The notes: generated from the sequence alone by a model not told the origin. Positions 32,330 to 42,252 are shown, counted from the stretch's first letter. The stretch: 64,000 bases of DNA from Streptomyces griseus subsp. griseus (GCF_003610995.1 NZ_CP032543.1:2046001-2110000); one strand, 5' to 3'. Numbers and translations: made by a program.

Positions 32330-33756
32330 CCGCCACCGCCCCCGGACCGGCCGCGCGGCCCACCGCCCCGCCGCGCTCCGTCACCGCCGTCGTCGGCCTG
32401 CTCGTCTTCTTCGAGGTGATGAGCGGCTTCCTCCAGGTCGGCCTGGCCCCGCTCCTGCCCGACCTCGCCGACCAGCTGGGGATCGGTTCGGCCGACCTCA
32501 ACTGGGTCGTCTCCGTACAGCTGTTGGCCGCCGCCGTCTGCGTACCGCTGTTCGGCCGCCTCGGCGACCTGTACGGGCACCGGCGGATGCTCAGGACCGC
32601 GCTGGCGCTGATCGCCGTGGGCACGATCGTGGTGGCCCTCGCACCCAGCTACGAAGTCCTGCTCCTGGGGCGGGTGCTGCAGGGGCCGATCGCCGCGCTG
32701 CTCCCGCTGGAGATCGCCCTGGTGCGGGACCGGCTCCCGGTCGACGACGCGCGCCGGGCCATCGCGCGCCTGGTCGGGGCGCTCACGCTCGGGGCGATGG
32801 CCGGGGGCGTGGTGATGGGCCTGGTGGACTCCGCGTTCGGGGACCTGCGGCTGACGCTGCTGGTCCCGGCGGTCCTCGCGGTGGTGTGTGTGCCCATCTC
32901 GTTCGTCGCGGTGCCGGAGTCCGAGGGGCGCACCGGCGGCCGGGTCGACTGGGCGGGGGTGGCGCTGCTCAGCACGGCGATGATCGCGCTGCTCGGCGGG
33001 GTGGGCGGCGCCGAGGGCGGCTCATGGCTGACGGCGCGGGTGTCCGGCCCGCTGCTGCTGGGGGCGGCGCTGCTGGGCGCGTGGGTGGTGGTGGAGCTGC
33101 GGGCCGCGGAGCCCCTGGTGGACGTCCGGGCGCTCGCCAACCTCCGTACGGCGCCCTTCTACGCGGCGGCGTTCCTGTTCGGCGTGTTCTTCTTCGGCAG
33201 CCAGGCCCCCAACTCCTCTTTCTACGCTGCGGATCCGGAGGTTCTGGGGTACGGGTTCGGGCTCAGCGCCCTGGCGATCTCGCTGACCCTGCTGCCGGCC
33301 TCGGCCGGCAGCGTCATCGGCTCCCTGGGCACGGCGGCCCTGGCCCGCCGGATCGGCTACCGGCCGACGCTGATGGCGGCCTTCGGCCTGGTGGCCGTCA
33401 GCTTCCTCCAGTTCGCGCTGCTGCACACGTCGGTGGTGGAGATGGCCGTCGGCTCGGCCTTCCTGGGGCTGGGCATCGGGCTCGCGCTGGGGGCCATGCC
33501 GACGGTGATCGTGGAGGCGACGGAGCCCTCGCGCACCGGGATCGCCGCCGCGCTCTACAACAACGTGAAGACGCTGGGCGGCGCGGTGGCGGGCGGGGTA
33601 TTCGCCTCGGTGCTGGGCGCGTTCACCTCCGGCGCGACGGGCGAGCCGGGCGAGGGCGGATACGTGGCGGTGTGGCTGGTGGGGGCGGGGTGCGCGGGGC
33701 TGGCGGTGGTGATGTCGGCCGTCTCGCGCCGGGAGGAGGGCCCCGCCGCCTCCTAG
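32326..33756 (+). CDS. MFS transporter (DHA2-like)
   Basis: A 476-residue membrane transporter with 12-14 helices. Motif A is FGRLGDLYGHRRML; a motif C-like stretch is seen at GALTLGAMAGGVVMGL. The first helix carries VFFEVMSGFLQVGLAPLLPDL. Translation is coupled to the M20 hydrolase by a four-base overlap, suggesting a joint detoxification or uptake role for the hydrolase substrate. The direction of transport cannot be read from sequence, though the family is mostly efflux. Confidence 0.9.
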   Translation: MTATAPGPAARPTAPPRSVTAVVGLLVFFEVMSGFLQVGLAPLLPDLADQLGIGSADLNWVVSVQLLAAAVCVPLFGRLGDLYGHRRMLRTALALIAVGTIVVALAPSYEVLLLGRVLQGPIAALLPLEIALVRDRLPVDDARRAIARLVGALTLGAMAGGVVMGLVDSAFGDLRLTLLVPAVLAVVCVPISFVAVPESEGRTGGRVDWAGVALLSTAMIALLGGVGGAEGGSWLTARVSGPLLLGAALLGAWVVVELRAAEPLVDVRALANLRTAPFYAAAFLFGVFFFGSQAPNSSFYAADPEVLGYGFGLSALAISLTLLPASAGSVIGSLGTAALARRIGYRPTLMAAFGLVAVSFLQFALLHTSVVEMAVGSAFLGLGIGLALGAMPTVIVEATEPSRTGIAAALYNNVKTLGGAVAGGVFASVLGAFTSGATGEPGEGGYVAVWLVGAGCAGLAVVMSAVSRREEGPAAS

Positions 33757-33993
33757 CGGTTGCCCCGGACGCCGTGGGGTGCGGGAATCGCGGAAGCCGT
33801 GCGGTCCGGGAATCAGGGCCACTTCGCGGCACGTTCAGCTGACGGCATCTCTCACGCCCCGCGTCGCCCAGGAGACCTCTGCTGATGGTCGCCGCCCATG
33901 CCTGGGACCTGCGCGGTGCGCGGGAAAGTGACGGTGCTGCCGGGGGCGCGTCTTCCCGGCAGCCTCCGGTCTCTCCGGGTGTTCCGGCGGGGC

Positions 33994-34254
33994 CTAGACC
34001 TCCTGGGGGTGACCGCCGTCGCCTTCGATGACGAGCCGGTCGGTGCCGGGCTCCTCCGCCCCTTCGACCACCGTCACGTCGATCGTGCCGTCGCCGGTGG
34101 TGTCGAACTGGTAGAGGTCCGCCGTGCCGTCGCCGGTGGTGTCCGTCATCCACACGTCGGGCTTGCCGTCGCCGTTGGTGTCCGCGCTGAGGAGGACGTG
34201 GTGCTCGTCCCCCTGGGTCACCGTCGCGTCTTGGGTGGAGTCGTTGGTTTCCAT
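33994..34254 (-). CDS. Small acidic protein with DxNGDG/DTTGDG calcium-type repeats
   Basis: An 86-residue, strongly acidic protein with no signal peptide or membrane segment. It contains three consecutive repeats of about 13-14 residues (ADTNGDGKPDVWMT, TDTTGDGTADLYQF, FDTTGDGTIDVTVV) that match the Dx[DN]xDG calcium-binding loop of EF-hands, dockerins and thrombospondin type 3 repeats. Spacing is too short for paired EF-hand helices, so a stacked beta or loop array is more likely. ATG at 34254 is inside a short gap; the upstream gene is convergent. Function unknown; calcium binding is inferred. Confidence 0.7.
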   Translation of the reverse strand: METNDSTQDATVTQGDEHHVLLSADTNGDGKPDVWMTDTTGDGTADLYQFDTTGDGTIDVTVVEGAEEPGTDRLVIEGDGGHPQEV

Positions 34255-34374
34255 GGCGGCCGGATGCCCCCGGGCGGCGGTTCAAAACCGCAGCGGTCCG
34301 TGATAGAGCGGCAGCCGTTCCCGGCGCGGGGCGCGGAGTCGGCGGCCTGGGCGGAGCGGCAACGCTGACGAAGC

Positions 34375-35909
34375 TCACCGACCGCAGCGCTTCTGCGCTG
34401 TCCATGTTGATGTCCGGTACGAAACATGGGTGCCAGGTCTCGGGTGTATTCGGGTGTACAGCGTGACCTTCGCGCCGTTGACCTCACTCGTCGTGTGCGC
34501 GCGGAAGTGACATCGCAGAGTGTCCCTTTTCGCCTCCTCTCGCGGGTCCCCGGGCGCGTGCACGCCTGCCGCCCGCACGACGACGATCCGGTCGAACCGC
34601 TTCATACGTGCGGCGATCTCACGGGCAGGGCGTTCGATACCAGCGAGGGTGTTCGATGTCACGGGGTCCCGCGCCAGGGCGAGATCGACGAGAAGGCGTG
34701 TGTCGTCGGGGTCGGCGGCGGTCAGCGTCCGTTGCTGACCGGAGAGGTAGAGCAGCCCGTCGCCGGGGCGGCCTTCCGTGCGGACGGCGGCACCGATGGC
34801 CGTGGCGTCGTTACTCCGGCTCTGGGCCGTTCTCAGCGAGCTGCTCAGCGGTGCGAGGGCGATCAGAGCCGCGGGCACCGCGACGTACACCGTCCAGGAG
34901 TACCGCGGCAGCCTGTGGACGTACTCCAGGAAGGCGCCCAGCAGGAGGGCGAGCCCGATGTCGCTGAAGAGGACGTAGCGGTCCACGAAGATCGGCCTGA
35001 CCAGGGAGACGGTCAGCAGCAGAGCGCCCGGAAGCACGAGAAGCGGTACGGCGAGTGCGGTCAGCCGGACGGTCCCCGGCTCCGCAGGGGTACTCGTGTA
35101 CACACCAGCCCGACCATCAACGCGGCCAGCCAGGGGTAGGGGCGCACCGGTCCGCCGATCCACGACACCTGCTCCGACTGGCCCGCGCTGACGATCGCCA
35201 GCGGCAGCAGCCCTGCCACCACGCCGGCGGCGGTGACGGTCCACGCTCTCAGCACGGCCCTGGAAGGGTGCGAGACGATCAGCGTGACACCGTGTGCGGC
35301 AAGGGCCAGCACCGCGAACTCGTGGAGCAGGCAGGCCAGGAGCATGGCGAAGCCGTACACGGCCCACCGCCGACGGCCGCGCCGTTCCATGCTGATCACC
35401 AGGGCGCAGGTCGCCCAGGCGATCAGTGCGCAGACCATGGCGTAGGACCGGCCCTCCTGTGCGTACTTCTGCACCTGGGGGAGGAGGGCGAACACGAGCC
35501 CCGCCGTGACTCCGGCACGAGGTCCCGCCAGAAGCAGTCCGAGAAGGCCCACTCCACCCGCCGCGGCGGCCATGGCCAGTACGGACGGCAGCCGCAGGGA
35601 GAGCAGCCCGGCACCGAAGACGTCGAAGACGACGTGCATCACCGCGTAGTACAGGGCGTGGACGAGGTCGATCTGCTGCGCCGTCTCCCACAGTTGGTGC
35701 AACTCGCGTTGCGCGAGCCGGTAGGTGACAGCCTCGTCGCCCCACATCGTGCCCTGTCTGCGGATGCCCCACATACCCAGGGCGAGGGACAGTGAGGCGG
35801 GGGCGACGACGGCCAGGGCCCTCGTCGGGGCGGAGGGCAGCCGGGCAGTGGGCGGCTGTGCCGGGAGCGCGGCGGGGGCGAGGGCGGGCGCGCGTACAGC
35901 GAGCGACAT
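34375..35909 (-). pseudogene. GT39-like membrane glycosyltransferase, frameshifted
   Basis: Two frames join into one protein of about 510 residues. The first (35909 to 35061) has a multi-helix membrane part and the GT39/ArnT-like acidic motif GTMWGDEAVTYRL near residue 54, then LPQVQKYAQEGRSYAM. The second continues from about 35090 (RLTALAVPLLVLPGALLLTV, SLVRPIFVDRYVLFSDIGLA) to 34375. Adding one base in the run at 35087-35090 (CCCC on the coding strand) makes the reading continuous. Such enzymes move sugars from polyprenyl phosphate outside the membrane. It is divergent from a two-component system that may regulate it. It could be a true pseudogene or an assembly error. Confidence 0.75.
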
Positions 35910-35962
35910 CGGCGGAAGGGCCTTTCAGGCGGCGTGGACATCGCCAGCGTGCCCGGCCCACA

Positions 35963-35993
35963 TGACCGGCCGCTGACCCAACCTGACCGGCCG
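35963..35993. promoter_or_regulatory. Three TGACC direct repeats, 10-11 base spacing
   Basis: TGACCGGCCG at 35963, TGACCCAACC at 35974 and TGACCGGCCG at 35984 stand in a row with 11- and 10-base steps. They sit between the divergent GT39-like gene and the response-regulator gene. OmpR-type regulators bind such head-to-tail repeats, so this is probably the binding site of the adjacent response regulator. Confidence 0.5.
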
Positions 35994-36032
35994 ATCAGGA
36001 ACGGCCGCGGGCCCTGTGCCACGCTACGGGAC

Positions 36033-36713
36033 ATGCGCATCCTGGTGGTCGAAGACGAGGTGGATCTCGCCCGCACCCTGCACACCGGTCTGACGGCCGA
36101 GGGGTACAGCGTCGATCTCGCCCACGACGGGCGGCAGGGGCTGTGGATGGCCAGGACAGGTGATTACGCCGCTGTCGTCCTGGACCTGATGCTGCCCGGC
36201 CTCAACGGCTACAAGGTCTGCGCCCAGCTGCGCCGCGAAGGCAACGCGACTCCGATCCTGGTGCTCACCGCCAAGAACGGGGAGTGGGACCAGACCGAGG
36301 CATTGGACACGGGCGCCGACGACTACCTGGCCAAGCCCTTCTCCTACCTGGTGCTCGTGGCGCGGCTCCGGGCCCTGGTCCGACGTGCCGCAGCCGTCGC
36401 CCCACCCGTCCTCGCCGTCGGGGACCTCTCGCTGGATGTCGCCGCCCGGGTCTGCCGTCGGGCCGGAGCCCGGGTGGACCTCACCGCCCGGGAGTTCGCC
36501 GTACTGGAACTGCTGGCCCGGCGGGCGGGGCAGGCCGTTTCCAAGGCGGATCTGCTCTACCACGCGTGGCCCGATGACGCCCTGGACCCGAATCTGGTGG
36601 AGGCGCGCGTCAGCGTTCTGCGCAAGAAGGTGGACGCCCCGTTCCATCGGCAGTCGCTGCAGACCGTGCGAGGCATCGGCTACCGGCTGGTCGACGACCG
36701 TGAACGCGGCTGA
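36033..36713 (+). CDS. OmpR-family two-component response regulator
   Basis: A 226-residue regulator. The receiver domain has the acidic pocket VVEDEVD, the phospho-acceptor aspartate in VVLDLMLPGLNG (about residue 51), the Thr in LVLTAKNG and the Lys in YLAKPFSY; the C-terminal winged helix (about 125-222) has LTAREFAVLELLARR and RGIGYRLVDD. The histidine kinase gene starts 14 bases before the stop, so the pair is coupled. Candidate targets are its own promoter and the divergent glycosyltransferase through the TGACC repeats. Confidence 0.93.
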   Translation: MRILVVEDEVDLARTLHTGLTAEGYSVDLAHDGRQGLWMARTGDYAAVVLDLMLPGLNGYKVCAQLRREGNATPILVLTAKNGEWDQTEALDTGADDYLAKPFSYLVLVARLRALVRRAAAVAPPVLAVGDLSLDVAARVCRRAGARVDLTAREFAVLELLARRAGQAVSKADLLYHAWPDDALDPNLVEARVSVLRKKVDAPFHRQSLQTVRGIGYRLVDDRERG

Positions 36714-38262
36714 TCCGCGACGGCGCTGGTGGCCCCGGTCCGTACGCGCCCGCACCGCTGTGACCGTCGCCTCGACCGCCGCAGCCGTCCTGCTCGCCAT
36801 CGGCTGGTGGCTGCACCACGACGTCTACCGTCAAAGCGCCCGGATCGCCGAGGACCAGGCCCTGGCCCCGCTCCTCGCGCTCGCCGACCAACTGCGGCAA
36901 GGAGTGACCCCCAGTCCGAGGAGCGCCGTGCCGTACGAGGTGGTCGCCACCGGCCGCAGCACCCCCGTCGCGTCGGGCGGAGGGATGGACGCCTTTCCTC
37001 CCGGCAGCCGCCATGTGCTTCCCGAACCACCCGCCGCCTCCCGGCCCATTCATGATGACGATGCGGCCTACAGCTATGACGCCTACGAACTACGCGTCCC
37101 GGAACGCAACGACGTCGTCCGCAGCTTCGACCTGGGCGGCAGGACCTACCCCGTTCTCACCACCGACGTCTGGGCCGGTGAACTGACCCGGGGGCAGAGG
37201 GCCGCCCTGGGCCTTTCCCCGGACGCCATCATGCGGGTCTACGTGGTGGTACTCCCCCACACCGCCGAGGCGATCACCACCAACATCGACCTCCTGCTGC
37301 TACGCGCCGCACTCGCCGGCCTGCTGCTGATCTCCGGCGTCACCTACTTCACCGTACGCATCGCCCTGCGGCCGGTCGAAGCGATCCGCACCGCCACCGC
37401 CTCGGTCACCGCCGGCGACCCGAGAGAGCGGGTCACCGTGCCCGCCACAGGTCACGAGATCACCGCCCTGGCCACCACCATCAACACCACCCTGCAACGC
37501 CTCGACGAGGCCGCAGACCAGCAGAGACGGTTCGTCGCGGACGCCGCGCACGAACTCCGCAGCCCCCTCACCACCCTGCTGACCAGCCTGGAAGTAGCGC
37601 TCGCCTATCCCGGACGCACCGACTGGCCCGCCGCGGTCGGCACCGCGGCGCGGCAGACCCGACGCCTTCAGAACCTCGCCGAGGATCTCCTGCTCCTCGC
37701 CCGCCTGGACGCCCACGCCTCCTCGAAGGACAGCGCCCCCATCGACCTGGCCGCCTTGACCCACCGCCTTGTCGAGCAGGGCGTGCCCCTGGACCGACCG
37801 GTGACCCTCACGGCACGCATCACAGCCCCCGCCTATGTGCACGGCAGCCCCGGGGACCACGAACGGCTCCTGCGCAATCTCATCGACAACGCCGCCCGCC
37901 ACGCCGCGAGCCGCGTCCGGATCACCGTCCGGAACCAGCTCGAACACGTCGAACTGTCCGTCCACGACGACGGTCCGGGCATCCCCGCCGAGGAGTCCGA
38001 GCGGATTTTCGAGCGTTTCGTCCGGCTGGACGAAGCCCGGACCCGGGACCACGGAGGCACCGGCCTCGGCCTCCCCATCGCCCGCGAACTCGCCCACCGC
38101 CACCGTGGCAGCCTCGTCCTGGTCCCTTCGGACCTCGGAGCATGCTTCCGTCTGCGCCTCCCCCGAGCAACCCCGGGCCGCCCTGACGGCGAACTCCGAC
38201 AGGACCGCCCTGACGGTGCGAGGGCTGCCGGCCGGTCCGCTCCGGACCCTCCTGCGCCCTGA
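36700..38262 (+). CDS. Sensor histidine kinase (two-component)
   Basis: A 520-residue membrane kinase. A transmembrane helix near residues 20-37, an extracytoplasmic sensor of about 170 residues and a second helix (about 197-217) precede a HAMP linker (RIALRPVEAIRTATASVTAG). The H box is FVADAAHELRSPLTTLL, the N box RNLIDNAARHA, G1 DDGPGIP and G2 GGTGLGLPIA. The C-terminal 30 residues are a Pro/Ala/Arg tail. GTG at 36700 overlaps the response regulator gene by 14 bases. The signal sensed is unknown. Confidence 0.92.
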   Translation: MNAADPRRRWWPRSVRARTAVTVASTAAAVLLAIGWWLHHDVYRQSARIAEDQALAPLLALADQLRQGVTPSPRSAVPYEVVATGRSTPVASGGGMDAFPPGSRHVLPEPPAASRPIHDDDAAYSYDAYELRVPERNDVVRSFDLGGRTYPVLTTDVWAGELTRGQRAALGLSPDAIMRVYVVVLPHTAEAITTNIDLLLLRAALAGLLLISGVTYFTVRIALRPVEAIRTATASVTAGDPRERVTVPATGHEITALATTINTTLQRLDEAADQQRRFVADAAHELRSPLTTLLTSLEVALAYPGRTDWPAAVGTAARQTRRLQNLAEDLLLLARLDAHASSKDSAPIDLAALTHRLVEQGVPLDRPVTLTARITAPAYVHGSPGDHERLLRNLIDNAARHAASRVRITVRNQLEHVELSVHDDGPGIPAEESERIFERFVRLDEARTRDHGGTGLGLPIARELAHRHRGSLVLVPSDLGACFRLRLPRATPGRPDGELRQDRPDGARAAGRSAPDPPAP

Positions 38263-38596
38263 CGGACCGACAACCGCCGCACCCGATCGGCACACCCCGC
38301 GACCCAGGCGCGGACCACCGCGACAACGGGCCCCACAGCGCCCGGAACCAACAACCGGCCGACCCGGAGCGAAGCCGTCGCCCCGAGGTCCGGAGGGCCG
38401 GGCGTTCACAAGAAGCGCAGGACCGGACACGCGTGGGGCACCAGGTCCGCGTGCGCGTGGCGTGCCTGCGGGGTGACCGGAGTCGGCCGGGTTCCCGCCC
38501 CCTCCTCGTGTTCGACGCCGAGCGGATCGTCCGCGCGGAGCACCGGCCTTCCGGACCACGAGCCCACCAGGCCCGCCGTGAGGCGTGCGCCCCGCG
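38263..38596. other. Intergenic region without recognised features
   Basis: These 334 very GC-rich bases lie between the convergent histidine kinase and LLM oxidoreductase genes. I found no frame with coding character and no clean hairpin or repeat. Confidence 0.4.
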
Positions 38597-39454
38597 TCAG
38601 AGGACGATGTCGGCCAGGCGGCTGACGTCGTCGAGGTCGTCGGTTCCGGGGCCCAGGATCAGTTCGTCGGCGCCCAGGTCCTCGAACTGCCGGACGGCGT
38701 CGCGGATGGCCGCCGCGCCGGTGTGCACGTTGTTCACGACGAGGTCCTGGAATCCGGCGGTGGCGGTGGCGCCGTAGTAATCGGCGACGGTGGCCCGGGC
38801 GCGGTCGGGGTCGCCCAGCGCGAAGTAGTTGACGCCGACCAGCCGGGGCTGTCCGGGCCGCCCGGCCTCCTGCCAGGCGGTGCGGGCGGCGTCGAAGGCT
38901 CCGGCGGCGAGGGAGGCCGGTACCGATCCGGCGATGTATCCGTCGGACCACTGGACCATCCGGCGGTAGGCGGCCGGGGTGGTGCCGCCGAACAGCAGGG
39001 GCACCTGCCGTCCGCCGGCCGGAACCGCCGGGTTCGGGCTCCCCGGCACGGGTTCGCCGGCCCAGACCGACCGGTAGGTCTCCAGGTCGCGGTCCATCCG
39101 GGCACCCCGGTCGCGGGGGCCGTGCCCGGGTACGACGAAGTCGTCCTCGCGGATGCCCACCCCGATGCCGAGGGTGAGCCGGCCGCCGGAGACCGCGTCG
39201 ATCGACGCCGCCTCCTTGGCCAGCAGTGTGCCCGGCCAGGTGGTCGCGACCAGCACCTGGCTGAGCAGCCCGATCCTGGTGGTGGCCCCGGCGGCCGCGG
39301 CCAGGGCGACGGTGTCCATGACGCCGGGGTAGGCGATCCGGCCGGTGGTCCCCAGGGTGGCGAAGCCCGCTTCCTCCGCCCGGCGGGCCCAGGCGGGAAT
39401 CACCTGGGCGTTGACGTCGCGGACCTGGTTGGGTATTCCGATTCCGATGCGCAT
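38597..39454 (-). CDS. LLM class flavin-dependent oxidoreductase
   Basis: A 285-residue luciferase-like monooxygenase or F420-dependent reductase, a TIM-barrel enzyme. It begins RIGIGIPNQV, has the usual IGLLSQVLVATTW and DAVSGGRLTLGIGVG, and QVPLLFGGTTPAAYRRM in the middle. Family members oxidise or reduce aliphatic or secondary-metabolite substrates with FMNH2 or F420. ATG at 39454 is chosen. The SARP-like regulator gene lies 101 bases upstream on the same strand, so they may be co-transcribed. Confidence 0.9.
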   Translation of the reverse strand: MRIGIGIPNQVRDVNAQVIPAWARRAEEAGFATLGTTGRIAYPGVMDTVALAAAAGATTRIGLLSQVLVATTWPGTLLAKEAASIDAVSGGRLTLGIGVGIREDDFVVPGHGPRDRGARMDRDLETYRSVWAGEPVPGSPNPAVPAGGRQVPLLFGGTTPAAYRRMVQWSDGYIAGSVPASLAAGAFDAARTAWQEAGRPGQPRLVGVNYFALGDPDRARATVADYYGATATAGFQDLVVNNVHTGAAAIRDAVRQFEDLGADELILGPGTDDLDDVSRLADIVL

Positions 39455-39555
39455 GGCGGGACTCCTCTGCTGGTGGGGATGTCGACGTCGTACGGGCCGT
39501 GGCCCGGCTCCCTCGGTGATCCTTCCCAGGTACCCATACATCCGGGCTGCAAGGC

Positions 39556-42252
39556 TCAGACAGCGCGCGCCGCGGCGGTCAGGACGGCGACGGCGTCGTC
39601 CAGGGTCGGCGGCTCCTCCGGGGGTGCGCCCTCGTACCAGCCGTGCGGCACGACCGACTGGAGGAAGGTGCCCGTCGGCTGGATGCCGCTGCGCGCCTGG
39701 TGGAAGTGGACGACGTCGCGCAGCAGCGCGGCGCCGGCCGGGTCGTCGGCCGCGTCCAGGGCCAGGGCCCCGTTGTGCAGTACGGCCAGCTGGTTGCTCA
39801 GGTCGCCTTCGCCGGCGAAGCGCCGCAGTGAGGAGCTGAGCAGGGGCAGCGCTTCGCCTTCGCGGGCGTCGACCAGGGTCTGGGCCTGCATCAGTTCGCT
39901 GAGCGCGGCCGTCCAGACCAGTCCGGAGGCGTCGGCGAGCTGTACGGCGGTCCGCAGGCGGTGCTGGCCTTCGGCGGTCCGGCCGGCCATGACGAGGGCG
40001 GCGCCCCAGGCCATCGAAGCGGCCGCGATGAGCCAGGTGGTCCGCGTCCCGGTGGCGATGGCGTGTGCCTCGGCCGACGCTTCCAGTGCGATCGCCGGGT
40101 CGCCGCCGGGCAGTTGGACGAGGGCCTGGTAGTAGCGGACCTCGGCGAGCAGGCCGCGGTGGTCGGGTTCCGAGCCCACCGCCAGGTTCGCCTCGGACAG
40201 CATGCGCCGTGCCGTGGTGACGTCGCCGGTGAAGTAGAACAGGCCGGCGGACGAGGCCCTGGCCCGCACGGTGTCGCCGAGCGGGGCGTCCGGCGCGGCG
40301 GCCAGGGCCGCGGTCAGCACCCGGTTGCCCTCGGCGAGCAGGCCGCTGCGGATCCAGAACCACATGAGCCGGGCGGCCGTGCGCAGGGCCTCGGCCGGGG
40401 CGTGCGTCAGGTCGTGTGCGAGGCCCGCGCGCAGGTTGGGCAGCTCCAGACGCAGGGCCGCCATCGTGGCCGCGGACCGCACGCCCTGGAGATCGCCCTC
40501 GGCCCGGGCGACCAGTTCGCGGACCCAGCGGGCGTGGGCGGCGCGGGAGGCCGCCGGATCGGCGTCCACGGACCGGCCGTACGCCCGGATCGTCTCCAGC
40601 ATCCAGTAGCGGGGGCTGCCCCCGCCGGTCTCGGCGGTGACCACGGACTGATCGACCAGGGAGACGAGCGTGCCGAGCCCGGCGGGACCCGCGGCCTCCA
40701 GGGGGAAGCCGCCCTCGTACGGCCAGAGCCGCACCGCGAGGTCCCGCTCCTCGGCGGAGAGGAGGTCGAAGCTCCAGGCGACGGCCTCCTGCAACGTGGC
40801 GTGCGGGGTCATCCTGCTGTGCGGAATCCTGCCCAGCACGGTGAAGCGGTCGTCCAGGTTCTCGATCAGCCCCCGTACGCCGAAGGTCCGCACCCGTGCC
40901 GCCGCCAGTTCCAGGGCCAGCGGCAGGCGGTCCAGCGCGTCGGCGAGGCGGCGCAGGTCCCGGCGGTCGGTGTCCTGCCCGATCCAGCCGGGTCGGCCCG
41001 CGCGGATACGGTCGGTCAGGAGCGTCACGGCGTCGTCGGCGGCCAGCGGCCCGAGCGGCAGGTGGTGTTCGCCGTCGACGCCGAGAGGGCTGCGGCTGGT
41101 GGCCACCACCCGCAGCGCGGGTACGCGGTCGAGCAGGTCGACGACGAGCCGCGCCACCTCGCCGACGAGGTGCTCGCAGTTGTCGAGTACCAGGGGCTTC
41201 CGGTGCAGCCGCAGCCGTTTGACGAGTGCCTCGTACGGGTCTCCGGCGGCCCCGGTGACGCCGACCGTCCCGGCGACCGCCGAGACCAGGTGGGCGGGGT
41301 CGGCCACGTCGGCGAGCCGGACGACGGCGTCCCGGCCGGCCCACTCCACCGCCAGCCGGGTCTTGCCCGACCCCGCGGGCCCCACGACGGTCACGAGCCG
41401 GTGCGTACCGACGAGACGGCTCAGCAGCGCCACATCGGCGTCACGGCCGATGAACGACGTCAGCGGCCGGTCGCCGGGCTCCCCAGCCTCCGTGGCCGCG
41501 CTCGGGGCCGGGTCCTGGGACAGGGCCGGGTCCTGGGACAGGATGCGCCCTTCCAGCTGCCGCAGCTCCACGCCGGGGTCGACACCCAGTTCCTCGGCCA
41601 GCAGGGTCCGGACCCGGCGCACCGCGTTCAGCGCGTCGGCCTGGCGCCCCGACCGGTAGAGCGCCAACGCCAGCAGTTGCCAGCGGCGTTCGCGGTACGG
41701 CGCGGCGCGCACCAGCAGTTCGAGCGCGGCCACCGCCCCGGCGTGGTCCCCGGTGGCCAGCAGCGCGGCGGCCGCCTCCTCCTGGGCGCTGTCACGCTGT
41801 TCCACCAGGGCGGCACGGATCGCGGCCGTGGACTCGTCGTCGGCCAGATCCTCGTACGGTGTCCCGCGCCACAACCGCAGCGCCGCCTCGAAGGCCGCGT
41901 AGGCGTCGGCGTGCCGGTCATCGGCCGCCAGCGCACGGGCGCGGACGAGGTGGCCGTGGAACCGTTCGACGTCGGTGTCGGCGGCGAGGAGCTGATAGCC
42001 GCCGCCGGAGCGCCGCAACTCCATTCCCGGCAGTGCGCGGCGGAGCCGCGAGACGTACACCTGCAGGGCGCCCGCCGGGTTGCGTGGCGGGCGGCCACCC
42101 CACAGCCCTTCGGCCAGGCTGTCCTCCGAGACCGGCCGGCCCTCCCCGGCGACCAGGATCGCCAGCAGCCTGCGGGGCAGCCGGCCCCCGACGTGGACCG
42201 GCTGGTCACCCGCTCGGACCTCGAACGGACCCAGCACTCCGAACGTCTGCAC
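39556..42252 (-). CDS. SARP/AfsR-like regulator with BTAD, ATPase and TPR domains
   Basis: An 898-residue regulator. Residues about 1-95 are an OmpR-like DNA-binding domain (VQTFGVLGPFEVRAG, GRLPRRLLAILVAGEGRPVS, YVSRLRRALPG); 95-240 a bacterial transcriptional activation domain (PGVELRQLEGRIL at its end); 265-560 an AAA/NB-ARC-like ATPase with Walker A VVGPAGSGKTRLA and the LPLALELAAARVR motif; the C-terminal 300 residues contain helical TPR-like repeats. GTG at 42252 starts the usual family sequence. Such proteins activate secondary metabolism; the adjacent LLM oxidoreductase may be a target. A 17-18 base repeat duplicates LSQDPA near residue 245. Confidence 0.88.
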   Translation of the reverse strand: MQTFGVLGPFEVRAGDQPVHVGGRLPRRLLAILVAGEGRPVSEDSLAEGLWGGRPPRNPAGALQVYVSRLRRALPGMELRRSGGGYQLLAADTDVERFHGHLVRARALAADDRHADAYAAFEAALRLWRGTPYEDLADDESTAAIRAALVEQRDSAQEEAAAALLATGDHAGAVAALELLVRAAPYRERRWQLLALALYRSGRQADALNAVRRVRTLLAEELGVDPGVELRQLEGRILSQDPALSQDPAPSAATEAGEPGDRPLTSFIGRDADVALLSRLVGTHRLVTVVGPAGSGKTRLAVEWAGRDAVVRLADVADPAHLVSAVAGTVGVTGAAGDPYEALVKRLRLHRKPLVLDNCEHLVGEVARLVVDLLDRVPALRVVATSRSPLGVDGEHHLPLGPLAADDAVTLLTDRIRAGRPGWIGQDTDRRDLRRLADALDRLPLALELAAARVRTFGVRGLIENLDDRFTVLGRIPHSRMTPHATLQEAVAWSFDLLSAEERDLAVRLWPYEGGFPLEAAGPAGLGTLVSLVDQSVVTAETGGGSPRYWMLETIRAYGRSVDADPAASRAAHARWVRELVARAEGDLQGVRSAATMAALRLELPNLRAGLAHDLTHAPAEALRTAARLMWFWIRSGLLAEGNRVLTAALAAAPDAPLGDTVRARASSAGLFYFTGDVTTARRMLSEANLAVGSEPDHRGLLAEVRYYQALVQLPGGDPAIALEASAEAHAIATGTRTTWLIAAASMAWGAALVMAGRTAEGQHRLRTAVQLADASGLVWTAALSELMQAQTLVDAREGEALPLLSSSLRRFAGEGDLSNQLAVLHNGALALDAADDPAGAALLRDVVHFHQARSGIQPTGTFLQSVVPHGWYEGAPPEEPPTLDDAVAVLTAAARAV

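Noticed and set aside
33884..34030. Short plus-strand frame starting ATGGTCGCC
   Set aside because: No ribosome binding site and random-looking translation.
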